Of a stretch of 64,000 bases of DNA, positions 26,349 to 33,894 are shown in pieces. Source of the DNA: Fusobacterium mortiferum ATCC 9817. GTDB lineage: Bacteria; Fusobacteriota; Fusobacteriia; Fusobacteriales; Fusobacteriaceae. The stretch covers positions 391,371-455,370 of the forward strand of contig NZ_GL987988.1 of the NCBI RefSeq assembly GCF_000158195.2. The letters run 5' to 3'. Every line of letters starts with the position of its first letter. The stretch's first letter is position 1. A program made the translations under genes and the position numbers. The notes under the pieces are model-generated. The model searched no databases. It was given only the letters and a program-made list of their open reading frames with translations, and had not been told where the DNA came from.

Positions 26349-26885
26349 CTAGAAAAATGAATTTAAACACTTATAAAAATAGATAGTAACAGCTAATAAA
26401 TCAGCACTACCACCAGGGCTAATATTTTTAGAGATATACTCTTTTTCAAGTTTTTCAAAATATTCTCTATCTTTATTAAAGGCACCACCATTGTAGAAAA
26501 TATCTGACATCTCTTTTTTAATTTGCTCTAAAGTTGAAAAATCATGTCTATATACAATGGTACTATCCATCACTCTACCCATAAGATAAATAAGAGTATG
26601 GAAAGCTGAAAGATTAATATTTTTAGTTTTTTCAAAAGCTGAGGAAAAAACCTCTAATGAACCATTAAAAATTATATCAAGTCCATTTTTTATCTCGCCT
26701 CTAATACCTGTAAACCCATTTTCGAGATAGAGTTTTTCCCCATGGGTAAGTTTTTTAGATATATCAATATTTTCAAAATCTTTAAGAATATCCCTAGTCA
26801 TCTCACAAATAATATTCTGAATATCTTTAAACTCTCTCTTTTCATAAAGAACTCTAGCAGTAGCTCCCACAGTTATTCCCATCAA
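26349..26885 (-). pseudogene. citG: CitG C-terminal part, out of frame with citX-citG'
   Basis: Encodes the last ~178 residues of triphosphoribosyl-dephospho-CoA synthase (GITVGATARVLYEKREF ... NISPGGSADLLAVTIYF), the SPGGSADLL motif being characteristic. It has no ribosome site of its own and continues directly from the upstream reading frame if one T is removed from the T8 tract at 26884-26891 (minus strand), giving HKGMIFLMGITVGA. So it is the 3' half of a citX-citG fusion disrupted by +1, through mutation, phase variation or sequencing error. Confidence 0.8.
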
Positions 26886-27699
26886 AAAAAATCATACCTT
26901 TATGAGTGTTTACTCCAGAAGTAGCTTTAAACATCCCTTCTTCAGTAATTTTTCCTATCTCTCTTATCTTTTTAAAGGCAATATCTAAAGGAAGAGAGGA
27001 AAACATAGTTTCAGCCATCTTTTTAAATCCTTTTTTTAAAACAAAGGAACTGTGTAAGAAAGTAAAAAAATCCATATCTTTGTGAGAGCCTTGGGTAAGA
27101 GGAGTAACTAGACCAAATCCTGGAAAACTAGATACTTCATAAATCATACCTTCAAGTGTCAAATCAGAAAGTATAACTGTAACCCTTTCTCTCTCTTTTA
27201 AGTATTTTTGGTATGCTATATATTTACTAGCTATCTTATCTTTTATCTCTTGATGAGAGTGTTTCATACTTCTTCCACAGATAAAGGCTAAGTCATCACA
27301 GATAAGGCATTTTCTCTTAGGAAGATTAAAATCACTTCTAGAGAGTCCTCTTCCATCTACATCATATACATCTAAATCTACACATCTTCCAAGAATATGA
27401 TTCTCTTCAAAATATATAGTATTTTTTTTAATCTCAAAGGCAGGAATATCAATAAAGAATAGATATATTTTTCCCTCAAGATTTTCTAAAACTTCACTAT
27501 GGATAATCTTATCTTCAAATAATAGTACCATCTCTTTAGCAACTATATCAGTTATCTCTATTGGGATAGATTCCCATTTGTTTTCTCCTGGATAGTTAGC
27601 TCTCACTGTAAGAAGTGGGGCTTTAAATTTTTCAAGCAAAGAGTTTTGTAACTCTACTCTTTTTTCTCTATCATCTAAAAACTTATTTATATCAAACAT
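26854..27699 (-). CDS. citXG: CitX-CitG fusion, truncated by frameshift in CitG
   Basis: Makes and attaches the 2'-(5''-triphosphoribosyl)-3'-dephospho-CoA prosthetic group of citrate lyase. Residues about 1-165 are CitX (GRCVDLDVYDVDG, then RKCLICDDLAFICGRSMKHS), the holo-lyase transferase. From about 185 the CitG domain begins (FPGFGLVTPLTQGSHKDMDFFTFL, TSGVNTHKGMIFF) and then runs into an early stop after a T8 tract. Start ATG 27699 is 2 nt after the citC stop with no clear ribosome site, implying coupling. CitX should still work; CitG would be lost unless slippage restores the frame. Confidence 0.85.
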   Translation of the reverse strand: MFDINKFLDDREKRVELQNSLLEKFKAPLLTVRANYPGENKWESIPIEITDIVAKEMVLLFEDKIIHSEVLENLEGKIYLFFIDIPAFEIKKNTIYFEENHILGRCVDLDVYDVDGRGLSRSDFNLPKRKCLICDDLAFICGRSMKHSHQEIKDKIASKYIAYQKYLKERERVTVILSDLTLEGMIYEVSSFPGFGLVTPLTQGSHKDMDFFTFLHSSFVLKKGFKKMAETMFSSLPLDIAFKKIREIGKITEEGMFKATSGVNTHKGMIFFDGNNCGSYC

Positions 27700-27701
27700 A
27701 A

Positions 27702-28736
27702 CTAGTGAGGAGCATTACTTGATTTAAGTTTTTCTCCTATCTCCTTTCCTTGAGGAGAGATTAAAAATTCATAAGTAGTTTCAGGAACTAATTTTTTTAT
27801 CTCTTGAAAGTTCTCCTCTTTTAATAGTTCTCTTACATATGAGGCACTGATAGCTTTTCCCTCTACCTCTTTTCTTGGAACAACTACTACCTCTATATTA
27901 TATTTAGGTAAAATCTCCTTTAGAGTGTTATTATAAGTATTAGTTACCTTACAATATGGTTCTTCTCCTACATATCTTTTATTGATATTTAAAATTTTCC
28001 CAAATTTTTCTCCACAGACAGAGGCATCTAATTTTGTATACTCTATTAGAGCATCATCTTCCTTTCTTAAAAAATAGTTAGGGAAGGTAGCTGAGGAGAT
28101 GATATATTCTGTTCCCTCTATTACCTTTACATTAGAAAGATGAGATACTCCCTTTTGAACAAGTTCATATCTAATTTTAAAAGGGAAAGCTGATTTATCC
28201 TCTTCAACTACAAACACTAGTACCTCTTCATTTTCACTAGCAACTTTTTCAATTAAATATTGGTGTCCTAAAGTAAAAGGGTTACAATTCATAACGAGCA
28301 TAGCTCTTTTTTTAGTTGTATCTATATTATATTTTTTTATAATTTTTTCTAAGGTTTTGTTGATATTTTTATTTCCCATCTCCATAAGAATAACCTTATC
28401 TGTATGAGCTACCTCTTTGTATCCCATACCCTTAAATAAATCTTTGTTGATAAGCTTTGTAAAAACCATAGAGTGATAATACCCTTCATCAAACATCTTA
28501 TTTATAAGAGAAGTAAGAAGTTGAGTAGAGAGCCCTTCTCCTTGATAGTTATTATCAATAGCAAAGCATTTTACAATATTTTTATCCTTTGAAGCAGTAG
28601 CAACTATTTTTTGATTTTCTCTAGCAACCATAGTATAATCTACTGAACTATCATATTTTAATTGAAAGTCAGCTAAAAAATTTTTAATCTCTTCTATCTC
28701 ATTAGGGTTATTAAGATTTAGTTTATCAATAGTCAA
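27702..28736 (-). CDS. citC: [Citrate (pro-3S)-lyase] ligase
   Basis: Acetylates the prosthetic group of citrate lyase with acetate and ATP to activate it; cytosolic, 344 residues. The N-terminal ~120 residues form a GNAT-like domain (CFAIDNNYQGEGLSTQLL), followed by a nucleotidyltransferase domain with NCNPFTLGHQYLI near 170 and a late ISASYVREL motif, the standard CitC layout. Start is TTG 28736 with GGGGGAG 6 nt upstream. It lies between a lipoprotein gene (13-nt gap) and citXG (2-nt gap). The lyase subunits citDEF are not in the window. Confidence 0.92.
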   Translation of the reverse strand: MTIDKLNLNNPNEIEEIKNFLADFQLKYDSSVDYTMVARENQKIVATASKDKNIVKCFAIDNNYQGEGLSTQLLTSLINKMFDEGYYHSMVFTKLINKDLFKGMGYKEVAHTDKVILMEMGNKNINKTLEKIIKKYNIDTTKKRAMLVMNCNPFTLGHQYLIEKVASENEEVLVFVVEEDKSAFPFKIRYELVQKGVSHLSNVKVIEGTEYIISSATFPNYFLRKEDDALIEYTKLDASVCGEKFGKILNINKRYVGEEPYCKVTNTYNNTLKEILPKYNIEVVVVPRKEVEGKAISASYVRELLKEENFQEIKKLVPETTYEFLISPQGKEIGEKLKSSNAPH

Positions 28737-28749
28737 ATTTTTCTCCCCC

Positions 28750-29352
28750 TTAGTCTATAACTTCATTGTTATTAGAGTTACCATCTAAAAAGTTAGCAGG
28801 AACATTTATTTCCATGTCTCCTATCTTATTTTTAATACTATTTAGTTTACCAGATACATCACCAAGATATCCCGTAAAAACTTGTTTAGAAACTTCAGTT
28901 ATCTTATCTCTATCTACAGCAAAAAGAGAGTAAACAGATGTATCATTTTCCCAAGCTCCCTTTTGTGAAGCATTTTTAAGAGCTACATCTACAGCATAAT
29001 CAGTTAAATCACTAAGCACAGGAGAGATTATACCTTTAGAGTAGTTATCAGTATTTAACATAAAAGTATTAAAGTTAATTTTAATCTCTTTTTTTATCTG
29101 CTCTTTTAGTAAATCTTTAGCGTGTTTATTGGCTTTAGCTTGAGCAATGATAGCCCCACTCTTATCTATATTGGAATTTCCTACAGCAAATAGCTCGTTT
29201 TCTGGGTTTATTTTAGTAGCAATTTGCTCTTGAAGAGCTACTGGAATAGTTGTATTTTTTTTAGGTAGATTTTCATCAATAAAAGTACTTATTGATGAAC
29301 AGCCAGAAAGAAAAAGTGTAAATATACAAATAAGAAATATAAATTTTTTCAT
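28750..29352 (-). CDS. LPP20-family lipoprotein
   Basis: Lipoprotein of 200 residues with signal peptide and lipobox LFLSGC (Cys18). The mature part has the LPP20 pattern: ELFAVGNSNIDKSG followed by a long A/K-rich helix (AQAKANKHAKDLLKEQIKKEI) and VYSLFAVDRDKITEVSKQVF. LPP20-like proteins sit in the outer membrane of several Gram-negative bacteria; function is unclear. Ribosome site GGAGGGAA. First gene before citC and citXG, probably cotranscribed, although no functional link to citrate lyase is evident. Confidence 0.8.
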   Translation of the reverse strand: MKKFIFLICIFTLFLSGCSSISTFIDENLPKKNTTIPVALQEQIATKINPENELFAVGNSNIDKSGAIIAQAKANKHAKDLLKEQIKKEIKINFNTFMLNTDNYSKGIISPVLSDLTDYAVDVALKNASQKGAWENDTSVYSLFAVDRDKITEVSKQVFTGYLGDVSGKLNSIKNKIGDMEINVPANFLDGNSNNNEVID

Positions 29353-29487
29353 AAAAAAATTCCCTCCATAAAAAATTTTTTTAAAATTTTAAAAATACAA
29401 GTGTATTCTTTAAATCCCCATTTTATAATACTTTAAAGAGTATTAATTAATATTATTCTATAATATTAATGAGGTAAAATCAAATAT

Positions 29488-29517
29488 TTATTGAAATAAT
29501 TCAAAAAATCCTATAAA
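29488..29517 (+). promoter_or_regulatory. Candidate promoter and operator palindrome of the accDA-pfkA operon
   Basis: TATAAA at 29512-29517 with a -35 candidate around TATTGA (29489-29494). A palindrome TTGAA-ATAA-TTCAA (29491-29504) overlaps the -35 and could bind a fatty-acid-type repressor. The element pair is weak and unproven. Confidence 0.4.
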
Positions 29518-29553
29518 ATTAATTATTAGAGGAAGAAAAATGAGGAGGCAAAA

Positions 29554-30450
29554 ATGGGATTTTTTTCTTTAAGCAAAAAAAACTTTTCTTTAAATAACAG
29601 AAAGAAATATGTAACATTAACAATAGAGAATAAAGAAAATGTAAAACAAGATGAGAATAAACATATAGATAATAATCCAACAGGACTTTGGACTAAATGT
29701 CCAAGTTGTCAAGAAATTTTATACAAAGAGGATATTGAAAGTAATTTAAAAAAATGTCCAAAGTGTGACCACTATTTTGAGATGACAGCAAGAGAGAGAA
29801 TAGCTTTACTTATTGATGAGGGAACATTTGTAGAGGAAGATGCTAATCTTTTTTCACAAAACCCATTAAATTTTCCACAATACGAAGAGAAAAATAAAAA
29901 AGCACAACAAGATTGTAATATGAATGAGGGAGTAATCTCTGGAACAGGAAATATAAATGGAATAAGAGTTAGTATAGCAGCTATGGATTTTAAATTCATG
30001 GGTGGAAGCATGGGTTCAGTAGTTGGAGAAAAGATTACTAGAGCTATGGAGAGAGGATTAAAAGAGAGAATACCAGTGATAGTAGTATCTATGTCTGGTG
30101 GAGCTAGAATGCATGAGGGATTATTTTCTTTAATGCAGATGGCTAAGACTTCAGCTGCTGCTGAAAAATTAAGAGCAGCAGGAGTACCATATATAGCTGT
30201 TCCAGTAAATCCAACAACAGGAGGAGTTACAGCTTCTTTTGCTATGTTAGGTGATATTATTGTAAGTGAGCCTAAAGCTATGATAGGATTTGCTGGTAGA
30301 AGAGTTATAGAGCAAACTATAAAACAAAAACTTCCAGAGGAGTTTCAAACAAGTGAATTCTTATTAAAATGTGGAATGGTAGATGTAATAACAAAAAGAG
30401 AGGATATGAAGGCTACATTACACAATATTTTAAGTAATTTAGTTGGATAA
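29554..30450 (+). CDS. accD: Acetyl-CoA carboxylase carboxyltransferase subunit beta
   Basis: Forms with AccA the carboxyltransferase that makes malonyl-CoA for fatty acid synthesis. 298 residues: a four-cysteine zinc ribbon (C49, C52, C68, C71) then the crotonase-like core with SGGARMHEGLFSLMQMAK, PVNPTTGGVTASFAMLGD and FAGRRVIEQT. The N-terminus is longer than usual by a low-complexity stretch (residues 20-43). AGGAGG precedes ATG. First gene of accD-accA-pfkA-coiled coil, with gaps of 15, 19 and 20 nt. Confidence 0.96.
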   Translation: MGFFSLSKKNFSLNNRKKYVTLTIENKENVKQDENKHIDNNPTGLWTKCPSCQEILYKEDIESNLKKCPKCDHYFEMTARERIALLIDEGTFVEEDANLFSQNPLNFPQYEEKNKKAQQDCNMNEGVISGTGNINGIRVSIAAMDFKFMGGSMGSVVGEKITRAMERGLKERIPVIVVSMSGGARMHEGLFSLMQMAKTSAAAEKLRAAGVPYIAVPVNPTTGGVTASFAMLGDIIVSEPKAMIGFAGRRVIEQTIKQKLPEEFQTSEFLLKCGMVDVITKREDMKATLHNILSNLVG

Positions 30451-30465
30451 TTTTGGGAGGAAAAA

Positions 30466-31413
30466 ATGGAATTTGAAAAAGAAGTTTTAGAATTAGAGAA
30501 AAAAATAGCTGATTTAAAAAAGTTTTCAGAAGAGCAAGGGATAGATTTAAAAGAGCAGATTGAAAAATTAGAAAAAGCCTATGAGGAAAAATTGAGAGAG
30601 AAATATAAAAATCTAAGCTCATGGGATAAAGTTTTTGTATCAAGACATCCAGAGAGACCATATACTTTAGATTATATAGAGCATATGACAACAGATTTTA
30701 TAGAGTTACATGGTGATAGATTATTTGGAGATGACCCAGCAATAGTAGGTGGACTTTGTAAAATAGATGGGAAAAAAGTGATGATAATAGGTCATCAAAA
30801 AGGTAGAACTGTAGATGAAAAACTATATAGAAATTTTGGTATGCCAAATCCAGAAGGGTATAGAAAAGCTCTTAGACTATATAAAATGGCTGAGAGATTT
30901 AATATTCCTATTGTTTGTTTAATAGATACTCCAGGGGCTTATCCAGGAATGGAAGCTGAGGAGCGTGGACAAGGGGAAGCAATAGCTAGAAACCTTATGG
31001 AGATGGCAGGATTAAAAGTGCCTATTATTTCAATAGTTATAGGTGAAGGAGGAAGTGGAGGAGCATTAGCTCTAAGTGTAGCTGATAAGATTTTTATGCT
31101 TGAGAACTCTGTATATTCAGTAATTTCTCCAGAGGGTTGTGCAGCTATCCTATATAAAGATGCTTCTAAAGCACCTCAAGCAGCAGAAAATTTAAAAATT
31201 TCTGCACAAAGTCTATATGAATTAGGAATAATTGATGGTATAATAGAGGAGCCAGTAGGTGGAGCTCATAGAGATCATAAATGTATAGCTCTTAACCTAA
31301 AAAATATCATTTTATCATCATTTTCTGAATTGGATAAAATATCAGTAGAAGAACTTATTGAAAATAGGTATAATAAATTTAGGAAAATAGGTTCTTTTAT
31401 CGTAAATGAGTAA
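30466..31413 (+). CDS. accA: Acetyl-CoA carboxylase carboxyltransferase subunit alpha
   Basis: Partner of AccD. 315 residues: N-terminal coiled region ([17 protein letters not shown]), then [39 protein letters not shown] and [15 protein letters not shown], all standard for AccA. GGGAGG precedes ATG. Biotin carboxyl carrier and carboxylase genes (accB, accC) are not in the window. Confidence 0.97.
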   Translation: MEFEKEVLELEKKIADLKKFSEEQGIDLKEQIEKLEKAYEEKLREKYKNLSSWDKVFVSRHPERPYTLDYIEHMTTDFIELHGDRLFGDDPAIVGGLCKIDGKKVMIIGHQKGRTVDEKLYRNFGMPNPEGYRKALRLYKMAERFNIPIVCLIDTPGAYPGMEAEERGQGEAIARNLMEMAGLKVPIISIVIGEGGSGGALALSVADKIFMLENSVYSVISPEGCAAILYKDASKAPQAAENLKISAQSLYELGIIDGIIEEPVGGAHRDHKCIALNLKNIILSSFSELDKISVEELIENRYNKFRKIGSFIVNE

Positions 31414-31432
31414 TAAAGGAGAGTTATTGGTG

Positions 31433-32401
31433 ATGGAAAAGAAAATAGCAATATTAACAAGTGGAGGAGATGCTCCAGGAATGAACGCTGCTATAAGAGC
31501 GGCAGCTAAAGCAGCAATGGCAAAAGGAATGAAAGTATATGGTGTTCAAAGAGGATATTTAGGAATGCTAAATGATGAAATATTCCCTATGGATAGTGGA
31601 TATGTTTCTGGAATAATTGATAGAGGAGGAACTCGTCTATTAACTGCTAGATGTTTAGAGTTCAAAGACCCTAAATTTAGAGCAATAGCAGCTCAAAACT
31701 TGAAAAAAAGAGGAATAGAGGGACTAGTAGTAATAGGTGGAGACGGTTCTTATCGTGGAGCTGACTTATTATCTAAAGAGCATGGAATAAAAGTAATTGG
31801 TATTCCAGGAACAATAGATAATGACATCAAAGGAACAGATTTTACATTAGGTTTTGATACTTGTTTAAATACAATATTAGATGCTATTTCTAAAATAAGA
31901 GATACTGCTACTTCTCATGAGAGAACAATCCTAGTAGAAGTAATGGGAAGACATGCAGGAGACCTTGCATTACAAGCTTGTATTGCTGGTGGAGGAGATG
32001 GATTATTAATTCCAGAAATGGATAATCCAATTGAATTATTAGCTTTCCAAATTAAAGAAAGAAGAAAACAAGGTAAATTACATGATATCGTTTTAGTAGC
32101 TGAGGGAGTAGGAAGAGTTCAAGATATTGAAGCTGCTCTTAAAGAAAAAATAACTACTGAAGTAAGAAGTGTAGTATTAGGACACGTTCAAAGAGGAGGA
32201 ACTCCATCTGGATTTGATAGAGTACTAGCTACTAGAATGGGAGCTAAAGCTATTGAATTATTAGAAGCTGGAGAGGGAGGATTAATGGTTGGAATAGAAA
32301 ATAACAAAATCATAACTCACCCTATCTCTTATGCATGGGACGGAGAAAGAAACTATGACTTCAGACCAGATTATGACTTAGCTCTTCTTTTAGCAAAATA
32401 A
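31433..32401 (+). CDS. pfkA: ATP-dependent 6-phosphofructokinase
   Basis: Commits fructose-6-phosphate to glycolysis. 322 residues, the normal length: [15 protein letters not shown] near the N-terminus, [12 protein letters not shown], the catalytic [21 protein letters not shown], and [17 protein letters not shown] 31433 gives the usual family start; AGGAG is 11 nt upstream and GTG 31430 would be 8 nt from it, so the start may be one codon earlier. Coupling with accDA links glycolytic flux to lipid synthesis, as in several Firmicutes. Confidence 0.96.
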   Translation: MEKKIAILTSGGDAPGMNAAIRAAAKAAMAKGMKVYGVQRGYLGMLNDEIFPMDSGYVSGIIDRGGTRLLTARCLEFKDPKFRAIAAQNLKKRGIEGLVVIGGDGSYRGADLLSKEHGIKVIGIPGTIDNDIKGTDFTLGFDTCLNTILDAISKIRDTATSHERTILVEVMGRHAGDLALQACIAGGGDGLLIPEMDNPIELLAFQIKERRKQGKLHDIVLVAEGVGRVQDIEAALKEKITTEVRSVVLGHVQRGGTPSGFDRVLATRMGAKAIELLEAGEGGLMVGIENNKIITHPISYAWDGERNYDFRPDYDLALLLAK

Positions 32402-32421
32402 TAATTTTAGGAGGACTAAAA

Positions 32422-32727
32422 ATGGTAGATAACGTTTTAGAGTTAGTAAGAAAAGAGAGAAGAAAAAATAAAATAAAAAGGGAAATAGAAGATAATGATA
32501 AAAAAATCAGAGACAATAGAAAAAGAGTTGAACTTCTATTAAACTTAAAAGAGTATGTAAAACCTCATATGACATACGAAGATTTCTTAGATATATTAGA
32601 AAATATGCAATCTGACTATGAGGATAGAGTAGATGACTATATCATTAAAAATGCAGAGTTAGGAAAAGAAAGAAGAGAAATCAATAAATCTTTAAAAGAG
32701 ATAAAAAAAGCTTTAAAAGAAGCTTAA
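32422..32727 (+). CDS. Small highly charged coiled-coil protein
   Basis: 101 residues, nearly all helical and charged ([20 protein letters not shown] ... [14 protein letters not shown]), with a short non-coil link [16 protein letters not shown] in the middle, suggesting a helical hairpin. No family recognised. AGGAGG precedes ATG, 20 nt after pfkA, and a strong terminator follows, so it is the last gene of the acc-pfk operon. Function unknown; location suggests a fusobacterial accessory of that operon. Confidence 0.75.
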   Translation: MVDNVLELVRKERRKNKIKREIEDNDKKIRDNRKRVELLLNLKEYVKPHMTYEDFLDILENMQSDYEDRVDDYIIKNAELGKERREINKSLKEIKKALKEA

Positions 32728-32742
32728 TTAGAGAAAATATGG

Positions 32743-32775
32743 GCTATTGTAATTAATTACAATAGCTCTTTTTTT
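32743..32775 (+). terminator. Terminator of the accDA-pfkA operon
   Basis: A perfect palindrome at 32743-32766 (GCTATTGTAA, TTAA loop, TTACAATAGC) is followed by CTCTTTTTTT. Confidence 0.92.
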
Positions 32776-33306
32776 ATAAAAAAATTGAAAAGCTATGCCA
32801 ATGTATGCCAACGTTAGTGGTAATTAAAAAAGTCTATGCTATCTTATAAGAAAAATAAAATGAAAGAGGTAGAAGAAAAAAGATAGAGAAAGAGAGTTTA
32901 GAAATAAGGAATAAAAATATACCTAGGTACGAAATTATTTCAGATGGAAGAAAAAAATGGGGAGGGTAGTAGTAAAATGATAACCACCCTCTGAATAAAA
33001 ATGCGAAGGATAATAATACAAGTAGAATAATATAAAAAGAATAATTATATATATATATATTGGAAAAAAATTTAAGAAACAAGAGAAAATAATAGCTAAC
33101 CTATACCAATAAGAGTATTATTATTATAAAAAGTGTTATTATATACACATATGTAATCATAAGTGTCTAATAAATCTAAAAAGTTAAAATTAAAAATTAA
33201 AGGAAAGGATAGTGAGAGCAGGAGAAAATTTGATGAGATAATTTCTTTTTTTAAAAAATGTGGTATCATTAGAATAGAGCAAAAATATTATAGGGAGGAG
33301 ATAACA
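32776..33306. other. Gene-poor stretch upstream of the small HTH gene
   Basis: No convincing gene. Noted: TATGCCAA twice (about 32795 and 32805), a GC-containing hairpin at 32962-32991 (GAGGGT with ACCCTC, and GT/AC after a mismatch) without a T-run, and a TA dinucleotide tract near 33046-33060. An open frame from 33163 into the HTH gene has no ribosome site until 33307. Confidence 0.5.
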
Positions 33307-33552
33307 ATGAATACAGAAACATATATCTTAACAAAACTAAAAAATTTATCAGAAGAAGATGAATTATTAGCACAAGAGATTGAAAAAAGACTGGGTCCAT
33401 GGTCAACTCCATTAGATGTGTCAAAGTATTTTAAAAGACATATTACAACAATTTATGACATGATTGATAACAATGAAATATATGGAAAAAAGATGAAGGG
33501 AAGAATAAGAATACTTTCTAGAAGTTTGGTACTAGCATTAGAGAAAAAATAA
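33307..33552 (+). CDS. Small helix-turn-helix DNA-binding protein
   Basis: 81 residues. After a helical leader (SEEDELLAQEIEKRLG) comes TPLDVSKYFKRHITTIYDMIDNNEIYGKKMKGRIRI, which reads like an excisionase/MerR-type HTH_17 domain: a turn, a recognition helix and a basic wing. ATG 33307 lies behind GGGAGGAG and defines the start. It sits alone, with its own terminator, between the acc-pfk operon and the autotransporter. It may be a local regulator; no recombinase is nearby to make it an excisionase. Confidence 0.72.
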   Translation: MNTETYILTKLKNLSEEDELLAQEIEKRLGPWSTPLDVSKYFKRHITTIYDMIDNNEIYGKKMKGRIRILSRSLVLALEKK

Positions 33553-33591
33553 GAACTATCTAGTAAAAACTAAATAGTTCAGATAGAAAAG

Positions 33592-33634
33592 AGATGATAA
33601 GGAGTCCTACCAAGATAACTTATCATCTTTTTTT
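33592..33634 (+). terminator. Terminator after the small HTH gene
   Basis: AGATGATAAG (33592-33601) pairs with CTTATCATCT (33619-33628), then a T7 run. An imperfect repeat AACTAT-c-TAGT/ACTA-a-ATAGTT lies just upstream. Confidence 0.9.
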
Positions 33635-33894
33635 ATTTGTAAAAAATACGCCTTTTAGAACAAAAACGAATTTTAAGTTCTTTATCTTTATAAAACAACT
33701 CCAATTAATTTTTTTACTTTTCCTAATTTTAACATATTTTTTACAAAATTGCCATAAAAAATTTTTAGAAAAATTTTTATAAAAAAGTTTATGAGGATAT
33801 AGAGATACTTATTTGTTCTAAAGAACGAATTTTTATTTAAATTACTAGATAGGATTTTACTTGAAATATAAAAAATTTGGAGGAATTTTAAAAA
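33635..33894. other. Autotransporter upstream region with AGAAC/GTTCT repeats
   Basis: AT-rich. TTTAGAACAAA near 33656 is the reverse complement of TTTGTTCTAAA near 33812, and AACGAATTTT occurs beside both. GTTCTAAAGAAC is a near-perfect local palindrome. These look operator-like; no clean promoter is apparent, though TTGTTC could be a -35. Confidence 0.4.

Noticed and set aside
33046-33060. TA dinucleotide tract as a phase-variable promoter
   Set aside because: It is 250 bp from the next gene start and not between recognisable promoter elements.
32834-33082. 82-codon minus-strand frame rich in F, Y and L
   Set aside because: No ribosome site, begins at a TTG in an AT-rich stretch, and its composition is what antisense AT-rich DNA gives.
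33307-33552. Excisionase of a mobile element
   Set aside because: The HTH domain resembles excisionases, but there is no integrase, attachment site or phage gene nearby.
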